NCBI GenBank assembly: GCA_002493005.1
Contig: DKXL01000041.1
Coordinates: forward strand, 1-5,644
Origin: Ruminococcaceae bacterium UBA7127
GTDB taxonomy: Bacteria; Bacillota; Clostridia; Oscillospirales; Acutalibacteraceae
Length of the DNA: 5,644 nucleotides
Direction: 5' to 3'
In this document: one piece after another, positions 1 through 5,154 of the stretch
Layout: each line of letters opens with the position of its first letter
Numbering within the stretch: the first letter of the stretch is position 1
Notes under the pieces: model-generated
The model's database searches: none
What the model was told of the DNA's origin: nothing
What the model saw: only the letters and a program-made list of their open reading frames with translations
Position numbers and translations under genes: made by a program

Positions 1-22
1 CTAATAGGTCGAGGGCTTGACC
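1..22 (+). rRNA. 23S ribosomal RNA, 3' end (partial)
   Basis: The first bases (CTAATAGGTCGAGGGCTTGA, then CC) match the conserved 3' terminus of Firmicutes 23S rRNA as I remember it: the ACTAATAGGTCGAG stretch followed by a CTTGACC tail, which pairs with the GGTCAAG at the 5' end of mature 23S rRNA. Only about 22 nt lie in the window; the rest of the gene is to the left. The exact mature end is uncertain by a few bases. The adjoining TGACCA (18-23) and TGGTCA (34-39) could form a small hairpin at the processing boundary. Confidence 0.85.
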
Positions 23-131
23 ATGTGTTTCTTTGGTCAGCTATGTGTAGTATTTACTTTAACCCTTTTTGGTCATTCCTATTTTATCTTTTTAACCGCT
101 TTCTCCTTTCCACTTCCTTTATTCAGTTTTC
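23..131 (+). other. rRNA operon 3' tail without a 5S gene
   Basis: This stretch is T- and C-rich and lies between the 23S end and the first terminator. I find no 5S rRNA sequence in it: it is slightly shorter than a 5S gene and shows none of its paired arms. The segment at 118-131 (TTTATTCAGTTTTC) resembles a box I recall from Firmicutes rRNA spacers and tails (TTCAGTTTTgAr-like), which fits transcribed rRNA trailer. No open reading frame with a ribosome binding site is present. Confidence 0.55.
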
Positions 132-150
132 AGGGTGTTTACCCTTTTTT
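132..150 (+). terminator. intrinsic terminator 1 of the rRNA operon
   Basis: AGGGT (132-136), loop GTTT and ACCCT (141-145) form a 5-bp stem running directly into a six-T tract (145-150). The stem is short, so on its own this would be a weak terminator, but it is the first of three hairpin-plus-T-run elements placed within 80 nt. Confidence 0.6.
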
Positions 151-155
151 ATATA

Positions 156-178
156 CACCGATTATTCGGTGAGTTTTT
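156..178 (+). terminator. intrinsic terminator 2 of the rRNA operon
   Basis: CACCGA (156-161), loop TTAT and TCGGTG (166-171) form a perfect 6-bp stem. Two bases later there is a five-T run (174-178). This is the second of three tandem hairpins. Confidence 0.65.
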
Positions 179-187
179 GAATTTTAT

Positions 188-212
188 GCACCGCATATGC
201 GGTGCTTTTTTT
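188..212 (+). terminator. intrinsic terminator 3 of the rRNA operon
   Basis: GCACCGCATATGCGGTGC (188-205) is a perfect 18-bp palindrome that folds as a 7-bp GC-rich stem with an ATAT loop, followed immediately by seven T (206-212). It is the strongest of the three and the likely main end point of the rRNA transcript, insulating the sigma factor gene downstream. Confidence 0.85.
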
Positions 213-234
213 GTCTGAAAATCTTAGTATCAGA

Positions 235-278
235 ATTAGTGCAAAAATATATGTACTTCTTTTGTAAAAGGCACTAAT
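235..278. repeat. interrupted inverted repeat upstream of sigma gene 1
   Basis: ATTAGTGC (235-242) and GCACTAAT (271-278) are perfect 8-bp inverted arms separated by 28 nt. Inside lies a second near-dyad, CTTTT-GT-AAAAG (about 259-270). The element ends 18 nt upstream of the candidate -35 at 297, a suitable place for an activator or repressor site. No binding protein can be named. Confidence 0.4.
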
Positions 279-296
279 CAAAAATTTTAATTTTAC

Positions 297-325
297 TGCA
301 AATATTTTCTTTTTTTTATCGTCTA
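297..325 (+). promoter_or_regulatory. candidate ECF-type promoter of sigma cassette 1
   Basis: TGCAAA (297-302) and CGTCTA (320-325) are 17 nt apart. CGTCTA is a textbook -10 for Bacillus-type ECF sigma factors, and TGCAAA is near the TGAAAC/TGCAAC -35 class. The spacer is almost all T, including eight consecutive T at 310-317, as in several known ECF promoters. Transcription would start near 332, giving a leader of about 25 nt. The inference is that the cassette activates itself. I see no comparable sigma-A promoter here. Confidence 0.55.
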
Positions 326-343
326 TATTTATGAAAGGGAAAA

Positions 344-348
344 GGAGG
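344..348 (+). promoter_or_regulatory. ribosome binding site fixing the TTG start of sigma 1
   Basis: GGAGG (344-348, within AAAGGAGGGG) lies 7 nt before the TTG codon at 356. The first in-frame ATG (codon 9, at 380) has no such site at the right distance. The out-of-frame ATG at 360 hits a stop within five codons. TTG is therefore the best start. Confidence 0.8.
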
Positions 349-355
349 GGTTGAT

Positions 356-913
356 TTGAATGACGAACAAATAATTGATATGTACTTTTCCGGAAGTGAA
401 CAGGCGATTAAGGAAACGAAAAATAAATATGGTTCATTTTGCAGGAAAATTGCATTTAACATTCTTTCTAACAACGAAGATACAGATGAGTGTGAAAATG
501 ATGCTTACCTTAAACTCTGGAACTCTATTCCGCCAAACAAGCCTGTGAGCCTGAAAGCATACATAGGCAAAGTCACAAGAAATATTGCAATCGATTTATG
601 GAAGAAAAACCATACTCAAAAAAGAAATGCTGGGATTGAAATTTTATTCAGCGAATTTGAAGATGTAATGCCATCAAACTCGCAGTTAAAAAGCGAATAT
701 GACCTTTCAGAGTTGACATTAATAATTAGTAATTGGTTATCAACCTTAACAATGCAGGAACGGGCGTTGTTTGTCTTAAGATATTGGCAGGGGGAATCTG
801 TTAAAAACATTGCAAAAGAGTGGAATACATCACCCGGTAAGCTGTCGGGAAAGCTCTTTAGACTCAGAAAAAATTTAAAAGCTACACTTGAGAAAGAAGG
901 CATATACTTATGA
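356..913 (+). CDS. sigma-70 family (ECF-like) RNA polymerase sigma factor
   Basis: A 185-aa alternative sigma factor that would direct RNA polymerase to a small regulon. Region 2 spans about residues 21-87: the core-binding part holds DTDECENDAYLKLWNSIPP (residues 42-60), and the DNA-reading helix holds LKAYIGKVTRNIAIDL. Region 4 spans about 125-180, with the helix-turn-helix at 147-174 (ESVKNIAKEW...KLFRLRKNL). The ECND-YL-WNSIPP signature is one I associate with a sigma family widespread in Clostridia that is paired with membrane anti-sigma proteins. Start is TTG, chosen from the ribosome binding site 7 nt upstream. The stop overlaps the next gene's ATG by 4 nt, implying translational coupling with its probable anti-sigma factor. 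A candidate ECF promoter at 297-325 suggests autoregulation. The sigma identity is secure; subgroup and target genes are unknown. Confidence 0.9.
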   Translation: MNDEQIIDMYFSGSEQAIKETKNKYGSFCRKIAFNILSNNEDTDECENDAYLKLWNSIPPNKPVSLKAYIGKVTRNIAIDLWKKNHTQKRNAGIEILFSEFEDVMPSNSQLKSEYDLSELTLIISNWLSTLTMQERALFVLRYWQGESVKNIAKEWNTSPGKLSGKLFRLRKNLKATLEKEGIYL

Positions 914-1800
914 AAACCGACAATAACGAAATTTTGTACAATGCAATCAGCAATATTGATGAAAGTACAATAGCTTCTTCTTTAAATTACACCCCAAAAA
1001 AAAGAACGATAATAAAATGGTCGGGTGTAGCCGCCTGCTTATGCGTTGCTGCTGTTATCTTTACAATTATGTATAGCAATAATCAAAATGACGGACTTAA
1101 CGGCAACAGTGGTCTTACAACTCCGTCTGTAACGACCGCATCAGGTGATTGCACAGATTTTCACGTTTATGCATTGCCAAAAAGTTTATCTGAGAATGAT
1201 GAAACTAAAAGTTATGAACAGCTTATGTTAAGTCCGGTAAAGACTTCGCTCGACAAAAGCGCAGGCATACAAACGGTTGATTACACGGTGGCGTTTAAAT
1301 CAGACGGTTATCCGTATGATGAACGAGATACTTCTTACAGCGGTGAGATTATTAATCAAAAGCTGTTTAGCATAGCGCCTGACAGCATTGAGTTTTCGAT
1401 TAAAAGTGAGATTATTGCATATTATAATGTAAGGGTGAAAAACAATGTATTAAGTTATCAACATTCAGATGCCGGTATGGGTTGGGCGAAGACTTTTGAA
1501 AATATCAAAATTTCAGATAACGGATATATTATATGGCGCCCTACCTGTGAAAGGTTTTCAAATGAAGTTTTGTCTGTAACAGGCAAAGAAGAACCCGAAT
1601 ATAACAGTGATATAAATGATAGGGTTGAATACTCCGATGCAGTAAAGAAAATATATGACAGCATTGAGAATTTTAATGATTATTTTGGGGATATGCTGAC
1701 GTTTGAACTGCATTACAAAGACGGAACATCTAAAAATGTTGTTATAGATATTTCATTGGATAAAAAAGGAAGATATTTGCTCAATTATATTGTTGAATAA
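910..1800 (+). CDS. probable membrane anti-sigma factor, cassette 1
   Basis: A 296-aa single-pass membrane protein, inferred to hold the preceding sigma factor inactive until an envelope signal arrives. The cytoplasmic N-terminus (residues 1-35) contains LYNAISNIDESTIASSL, resembling the short sigma-contacting segment (A-x-x-x-ID-x-x-xI) I recall from clostridial partners of this sigma family. The Lys/Arg-rich stretch at 30-36 precedes one hydrophobic helix (about 37-55, WSGVAACLCVAAVIFTIMY), so the topology is N-in. A Ser/Thr/Asn/Gly-rich linker (about 56-80) leads to an extracytoplasmic domain of about 215 residues with alternating beta-like segments and a C-terminal LTFELHYKDGT...VVIDI stretch. 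No zinc-binding anti-sigma HxxxCxxC motif is visible. The start ATG overlaps the sigma gene's TGA (ATGA). I do not recognise the outer domain. The role is inferred mainly from operon position and topology. Confidence 0.72.
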   Translation: MKTDNNEILYNAISNIDESTIASSLNYTPKKRTIIKWSGVAACLCVAAVIFTIMYSNNQNDGLNGNSGLTTPSVTTASGDCTDFHVYALPKSLSENDETKSYEQLMLSPVKTSLDKSAGIQTVDYTVAFKSDGYPYDERDTSYSGEIINQKLFSIAPDSIEFSIKSEIIAYYNVRVKNNVLSYQHSDAGMGWAKTFENIKISDNGYIIWRPTCERFSNEVLSVTGKEEPEYNSDINDRVEYSDAVKKIYDSIENFNDYFGDMLTFELHYKDGTSKNVVIDISLDKKGRYLLNYIVE

Positions 1801-1846
1801 GCTACTCAAATTTTGATGTACTCAATTAAATCGAAATTTTGTTGAT

Positions 1847-1873
1847 AAACGGCACTCGTAAGGGTGTCGTTTT
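1847..1873 (+). terminator. intrinsic terminator between the two sigma cassettes
   Basis: AAACGGCACTC (1847-1857) pairs with GGGTGTCGTTT (1862-1872) in an 11-bp stem with two G-U pairs, closed by a GTAA loop (a GNRA tetraloop in RNA). The U-tract is only TTTT (1870-1873) and partly inside the stem, so read-through into cassette 2 is possible. It lies 46 nt after the anti-sigma 1 stop codon. Confidence 0.7.
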
Positions 1874-1961
1874 GAGTTATAATTAAATTTATAAATTAAT
1901 TTAAAAATTGATGCGATATTTTAATTGTTTGCAAAGTGTTATAGATAAAGGAGGCTGAAAA

Positions 1962-2450
1962 ATGGAAGAATTATTGTGCACAAACGATTTCATTACCGAT
2001 GCTGTAAATGCGTATTCCGACACGATTTACAAGGTAGCCTTTAATATAACAAAAAACAAGCAAGATGCATTTGACGTGTGTCAGGAGGTTTTTCTGCGGT
2101 TGGTCAAAAACGGCAACAATTTTAACGACTGCGAGCATTTGAAAGCGTGGCTTTTGAGGGTTGCTGTAAATTGCGCTAAGAGCAACTGCACACAGGCATA
2201 TCGGCGCAGCACCGTTGCGCTCAATGAAGTGAGCGGGCAATGTACAGAAAATTGCAGTGACAGGCTTGAGCTTTTCGACGCAGTTATGCGGCTGTCGGAC
2301 AAATATCGCACGGTAATTCACCTGTATTATTATGAGGATTTGTCTGTTGCTCAGATTGCAGAAATTTGTTCAATCAGCGAAACTGCTGTCAGATCACGCT
2401 TGGCACGAGGCAGAAGCAAACTTAAAAAGATTTTAAGTGAGGAGAATTAA
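1962..2450 (+). CDS. ECF sigma factor, cassette 2 (cysteine-rich)
   Basis: A 162-aa protein of typical ECF length. Region 2 covers about residues 14-82: the core-binding helix contains DAFDVCQEVFLRL (35-47), a close match to the usual DAEDLxQExFLRL pattern, and the promoter-reading helix contains HLKAWLLRVAVNCAKS (59-74). Region 4 covers about 103-157, with YRTVIHLYYYEDLSVAQIAE (115-134) and an HTH ending in VRSRLARGRSKLKK. The start ATG has AAAGGAGG (1947-1954) at 7-nt spacing. It carries eight cysteines (6, 40, 57, 71, 76, 94, 98, 136), including a CxxxC pair in the interdomain linker, which is unusual for a cytoplasmic protein of this size. It is followed after 1 nt by a membrane protein, its likely anti-sigma factor. 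It is clearly not a recent duplicate of the first sigma factor. Regulon unknown. Confidence 0.93.
   Translation: MEELLCTNDFITDAVNAYSDTIYKVAFNITKNKQDAFDVCQEVFLRLVKNGNNFNDCEHLKAWLLRVAVNCAKSNCTQAYRRSTVALNEVSGQCTENCSDRLELFDAVMRLSDKYRTVIHLYYYEDLSVAQIAEICSISETAVRSRLARGRSKLKKILSEEN
2440..2444 (+). promoter_or_regulatory. ribosome binding site deciding the anti-sigma 2 start
   Basis: AGGAG (2440-2444) lies inside the last codons of the sigma 2 gene, 7 nt before ATG 2452. This favours ATG 2452 over the in-frame GTG at 2437, which lies 5' of the site and would place the ribosome binding sequence inside the coding region. Confidence 0.85.
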
Positions 2451-2451
2451 T

Positions 2452-3540
2452 ATGAAAGAGAACAGAGATTTTGATAAGACTGCATATAAGAAAACGGCAG
2501 ACAAAATAAAATTATCGGCAAACCAAAAGCAGATTTTGCTTGACGAAATGAGAAAAGCAGATGCGATGCTTGATTTGCCCGAAAATTACAACACAGCCGC
2601 AAAGAAGAAGAGACCGACATATACCATATGGATTAAGGCTGTTGCCGCGTCGCTTGTTGTTGCATTGCTGTGCAGTGTGATGATTTTTGGCTTTGGCACC
2701 GAAAAAGATAAGTACAGTTTTTCAATTATTGCAATGGCAGCTGAGGTTAACAGTGCAACCGACGACGAGGGTAAAATGACTGAAATTACTGCCGACGATT
2801 CGGTAGATATCGCACATTCGCTTGAAGTGCATCCTGTGTTCAAAGGCGAAAGTGATATTCCTGAGCTGAACAAGAGCAAGTACGGCTATGAGGAGCTTTC
2901 CATTGCGGTCAAACCTAAAATGATTTATCCTCAGGGTGAGAATATTAAAAGCGTGACATACAGTTCTGAGAATATGTATTTTTCTGTGATTACAACCGGC
3001 ATTGGATATACTGATGAGGATGGAAATTATTGTGACTACTACATTAAATACAGCGATATAAAGCCGTTGACAAACACAAGCTATAATGTGAAAGATCTTG
3101 AGTTTTCTGTAGGAAATTCCGACAACGGCGAGTTAAACGACGGTTTTACCTGCTCATATGAAGATGCAAAAAGAATGATATTTCCCGCAACAGAGCTTGA
3201 GAAGACTTTTGCATTTATGACAGAAACCGACAGCCGTGATGAAAAGACAAGACAGTATGTTAAAAATCATATTGACAAGAGGAATAATAGTTGCGACAGC
3301 AACGCATGTTGTTACAGCACATATTATCTTGAAGGCTTCAGCAAGGCAACGTCGGAGGAACAGTATATTATTGAGCAGGCTTTAAAGGATAAGTCGGTTG
3401 ACATTACAGTTACCTTTGACGACGGCACACAGAGAACAAAGAGGATTGTGTTTGGAACAGAGAGCAGAGATGTTTATATAGATATTACAGGCGAAATACA
3501 GACAAGAAACGTTATTACTGCACGGCTTATTGAAGAATAA
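2452..3540 (+). CDS. probable membrane anti-sigma factor, cassette 2
   Basis: A 362-aa single-pass membrane protein starting 1 nt after the sigma 2 stop codon, so the two are almost certainly co-translated. The cytoplasmic part (1-56) is highly charged and likely helical (KLSANQKQILLDEMRKADAM, 20-39) and would be the sigma-binding portion. KKKRP (51-55) precedes one hydrophobic helix (about 58-82), placing the C-terminus outside. The exported domain (about 83-362) begins with YSFSIIAMAAEVN, like other clostridial membrane-anchored regulators I recall. It has many beta-like stretches and a cysteine cluster (C281, C286, C287) plus C194 and C234 that could form disulfides. The C-terminal DITVTFDDGTQ (317-327) loosely parallels LTFELHYKDGT in anti-sigma 1. 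No known domain name can be assigned with confidence, and the anti-sigma role rests on context and topology. Start chosen from the AGGAG site at 2440. Confidence 0.72.
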   Translation: MKENRDFDKTAYKKTADKIKLSANQKQILLDEMRKADAMLDLPENYNTAAKKKRPTYTIWIKAVAASLVVALLCSVMIFGFGTEKDKYSFSIIAMAAEVNSATDDEGKMTEITADDSVDIAHSLEVHPVFKGESDIPELNKSKYGYEELSIAVKPKMIYPQGENIKSVTYSSENMYFSVITTGIGYTDEDGNYCDYYIKYSDIKPLTNTSYNVKDLEFSVGNSDNGELNDGFTCSYEDAKRMIFPATELEKTFAFMTETDSRDEKTRQYVKNHIDKRNNSCDSNACCYSTYYLEGFSKATSEEQYIIEQALKDKSVDITVTFDDGTQRTKRIVFGTESRDVYIDITGEIQTRNVITARLIEE

Positions 3541-3575
3541 ATTTTTAGCACAATCAGCAAAATGATTATATAGCA

Positions 3576-3609
3576 TCAACAGCCCGCCTCATTTGAGGCG
3601 GGCTGTTGA
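3576..3609. terminator. GC-rich hairpin between convergent transcription units
   Basis: TCAACAGCCCGCCTC (3576-3590), loop ATTT and GAGGCGGGCTGTTGA (3595-3609) form a perfect 15-bp stem between the end of anti-sigma 2 (3540) and the end of the leftward flavoprotein gene (3638). The position suits a shared bidirectional terminator. However, neither strand has a T-run directly after the stem, so it could instead act as an mRNA 3'-end stabiliser or use another termination mode. CATCAAC (3574-3580) and GTTGATG (3611-3617) allow an alternative outer pairing with a bulge. Confidence 0.65.
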
Positions 3610-3637
3610 CGTTGATGAAAAAGTGACGTGCAATTTC

Positions 3638-4093
3638 TCATTTATATTTGCAGGTTCGGAATTTTCCCTCAATCCAAAATGTTGCTTCAATCGTATGAAA
3701 TTTAATTAGCCTGAATTTGGGATCATCAATGCCTTTCTTGAAGAATTTTCTGTCTGTCTCATTCCATACCGATTGCTGCAGCTTTTTGTCTTCGATAAAT
3801 TCAACATTTCCTATAAGCGTTACACTATCTCCTTGTGCATAATAACACACACTAGCTTTAGGATTAGTTTCAAAATGTGTAGCTTTTCCGTTAATGTGTG
3901 AACGCTTGGAAGTTATAAAATATATATCAGAGAAGTAATCCGCTTTTGCAATAGAGAGTACACAAGTGCGTGGATATCCTTTTTCTGTTATCGAAGTAAG
4001 GGTTGCAATATTACATTTTTTGATAAGCGCGGTTGCTTTTTGCTCTAATTCTCTTATTCTTTCCTTTTGAATCTCACTTGCTGTTTTTTCCAT
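3638..4093 (-). CDS. pyridoxamine 5'-phosphate oxidase family flavoprotein
   Basis: A 151-aa protein with the split beta-barrel flavin-binding fold of the general stress protein 26/PNPOx-like group. Visible family features in order: a helical N-terminus (1-27), CNIATLTSITEKGYPRTCVL (27-46, first strands, with the usual G-P), DIYFITSKRSHINGKATHFE (56-75), NPKASVCYYA (77-86), the strand VTLIGNVEFIED (91-102), and a C-terminal ATFWIEGKFR (137-146). Members usually bind FMN or F420-like cofactors as homodimers; true vitamin B6 synthesis is unlikely for such a short protein, and the substrate is unknown. The start has AAAGGAGA (4102-4109) upstream. Only 20 nt separate it from the XRE-GyrI regulator upstream, so the two form one operon. 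The inference is a small redox or detoxification enzyme under ligand control. Confidence 0.85.
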   Translation of the reverse strand: MEKTASEIQKERIRELEQKATALIKKCNIATLTSITEKGYPRTCVLSIAKADYFSDIYFITSKRSHINGKATHFETNPKASVCYYAQGDSVTLIGNVEFIEDKKLQQSVWNETDRKFFKKGIDDPKFRLIKFHTIEATFWIEGKFRTCKYK

Positions 4094-4113
4094 ATGTTAC
4101 GTCTCCTTTGAAT

Positions 4114-4851
4114 TTAATTAAATATAGAAAATGCGTCGGCTTTGGTTACGCCATCAACATGAACAAACACATCCATATATGTGATGTCATCTTTTATATA
4201 CTCATGTTCAAAGCAGCTGAGAACATTCTCTTGATTTTTTTCTTTGAAATTGTTGCTCTGAAGATATTCCATAATCAGTTTGTATGCATTTGGGATTCTT
4301 TCAAACGGTTGAATGAAAGGCTCCCTAATCGTTATTACAGCGTAGTCGGCTTCTTTATTTTCTAAATACATTACTCCGGGGCAATTTGTATTGAAATCAT
4401 CGGGGAGCACGCAGGCTGCAACATATCCGTGAAGTCCAAATCTGTTTTGCAATTCCTGCGACACGAAAGGAAAATCCCATCCGATAAGCTTAATATCGGG
4501 ACATAGCTTTTTTAGACCGCAGCTTTCCGCCCACCTGTCCATATGCCCCAGAGCATCGCTTTCCGGGTCGGAAGAAATAATCACGTAGCTTGCCATCTTA
4601 AACGGAGCTACTCTTTTGATTCTTATCTCTGAATAAATTTCGCTCTGGTCAGATACGTTTTCTCTCACAAGGGCATCAAGTCTGCACGCAAAAATTTCAC
4701 ACATCTCTACAAGTCTACTCAACTCCGGAACTACTTCGTCAGCTTCCCATCTTGATACGGTTTGTCGAGATACATTCATTATTTCTGCCAATTGTTCCTG
4801 TGTTATTTTCTTTTGCTTTCTCAAAAATTGTATATTGCCGCCTAAATGCAT
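4114..4851 (-). CDS. XRE-family regulator with GyrI-like ligand-binding domain
   Basis: A 245-aa two-domain transcription regulator. Residues 5-62 form an XRE/Cro-CI helix-turn-helix (IQFLRKQKKITQEQLAEIMN then VSRQTVSRWEADEVVPELS). Residues about 76-233 fit the GyrI-like/AraC effector-binding fold: IKRVAPFKMASYVI, HMDRWAESCGL, LIGWDF, GLHGYVAACVLPDDF, YAVITIREPF, a YKLIMEYLQSN helix, then CFEHEYIKDD with the conserved acidic position (E216), and a final DVFVHV strand. Such domains bind drug-like or other small molecules and in some members hydrolyse them. This protein probably senses a compound and controls itself and the flavoprotein gene 20 nt downstream. The start has GGAG (4860-4863) at 8-nt spacing. 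A candidate promoter lies at 4893-4921. Confidence 0.87.
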   Translation of the reverse strand: MHLGGNIQFLRKQKKITQEQLAEIMNVSRQTVSRWEADEVVPELSRLVEMCEIFACRLDALVRENVSDQSEIYSEIRIKRVAPFKMASYVIISSDPESDALGHMDRWAESCGLKKLCPDIKLIGWDFPFVSQELQNRFGLHGYVAACVLPDDFNTNCPGVMYLENKEADYAVITIREPFIQPFERIPNAYKLIMEYLQSNNFKEKNQENVLSCFEHEYIKDDITYMDVFVHVDGVTKADAFSIFN

Positions 4852-4892
4852 ATTGTTTTCTCCTTTTGCATATTTTTGTTGCTCTTAGGTTA

Positions 4893-4921
4893 ATAATATT
4901 ATGACACACCCTTTATGCTAA
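4893..4921 (-). promoter_or_regulatory. candidate sigma-A promoter of the XRE-GyrI operon
   Basis: Read on the minus strand, TTAGCA (4921-4916) and TATTAT (4898-4893) are 17 nt apart, matching the housekeeping consensus at 4/6 and 5/6 positions. Transcription would start near 4886, giving a leader of about 35 nt. The -10 overlaps the small palindrome ATAATATTAT, which could be an operator or chance in AT-rich DNA. Confidence 0.45.
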
Positions 4922-4953
4922 TTCCAGCAAATTACAAGCGATTTTTTAGATGA

Positions 4954-4978
4954 TTTTGTAACACGATGGTTTACAAAA
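4954..4978. repeat. inverted repeat TTTTGTAA-N9-TTACAAAA
   Basis: TTTTGTAA (4954-4961) and TTACAAAA (4971-4978) are perfect 8-bp arms 9 nt apart. The element is about 33 nt upstream of the candidate -35 of the XRE-GyrI operon. Its size and symmetry fit a binding site for a dimeric regulator, perhaps the adjacent XRE-GyrI protein. No binding evidence is available from sequence alone. Confidence 0.4.
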
Positions 4979-5023
4979 ACGCATATGGTTTGTTATAAGA
5001 GGTTATATTTTATAAATACACTA

Positions 5024-5057
5024 TGCAATACAAACGATGAACGGCTGACGTATTGCA
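5024..5057. repeat. inverted repeat TGCAATAC-N18-GTATTGCA
   Basis: TGCAATAC (5024-5031) and GTATTGCA (5050-5057) are perfect 8-bp arms separated by 18 nt, in a gene-free gap of 354 nt (4852-5205). No open reading frame with a ribosome binding site is visible around it. It may be a stem-loop in a short transcript ending at the terminator at 5112-5154, or a protein-binding site. Confidence 0.35.
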
Positions 5058-5111
5058 CTTGTAAAACAAAACCTGTAACTGCTGATGTTGGAATTATTTA
5101 ATACTTATATA

Positions 5112-5154
5112 AAAAACTCCGAGTGGTAAGTTGATCAATCCACTCGGAGTTTTT
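5112..5154. terminator. strong bidirectional intrinsic terminator
   Basis: AAAAACTCCGAGTGG (5112-5126) pairs with CCACTCGGAGTTTTT (5140-5154) in a perfect 15-bp stem with a 13-nt loop that includes the palindrome TTGATCAA (5131-5138). A-runs and T-runs on both flanks let it work in either direction. On the minus strand it lies about 50 nt after the end of the small XRE gene. On the plus strand no gene precedes it. Confidence 0.85.

Noticed and set aside
616..903. Minus-strand open frame of 95 codons
   Set aside because: It lies entirely antisense to the clear sigma 1 gene and its product shows no recognisable domain.
1878..1883. Perfect TATAAT as a promoter for sigma cassette 2
   Set aside because: No acceptable -35 or TGn element precedes it; the -35 position falls inside the terminator stem. 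In such AT-rich DNA a lone hexamer is weak evidence.
1930..1935. TGCAAA as an ECF -35 for sigma 2
   Set aside because: A 17-nt spacer would place the -10 over the ribosome binding site, with no CGTC-like sequence there.
1971..2321. Minus-strand open frames antisense to sigma 2 (116 and 76 codons)
   Set aside because: They are shadows of the well-supported sigma 2 gene, and their products show no domain features.
2437..2451. In-frame GTG start that would lengthen anti-sigma 2 by five residues
   Set aside because: The AGGAG site at 2440-2444 would lie inside the coding region, while it sits 7 nt before ATG 2452.
4033..4365. Plus-strand open frame of 110 codons
   Set aside because: It overlaps two well-supported minus-strand genes and its hydrophobic, Phe-rich product looks like the complement of their codons.
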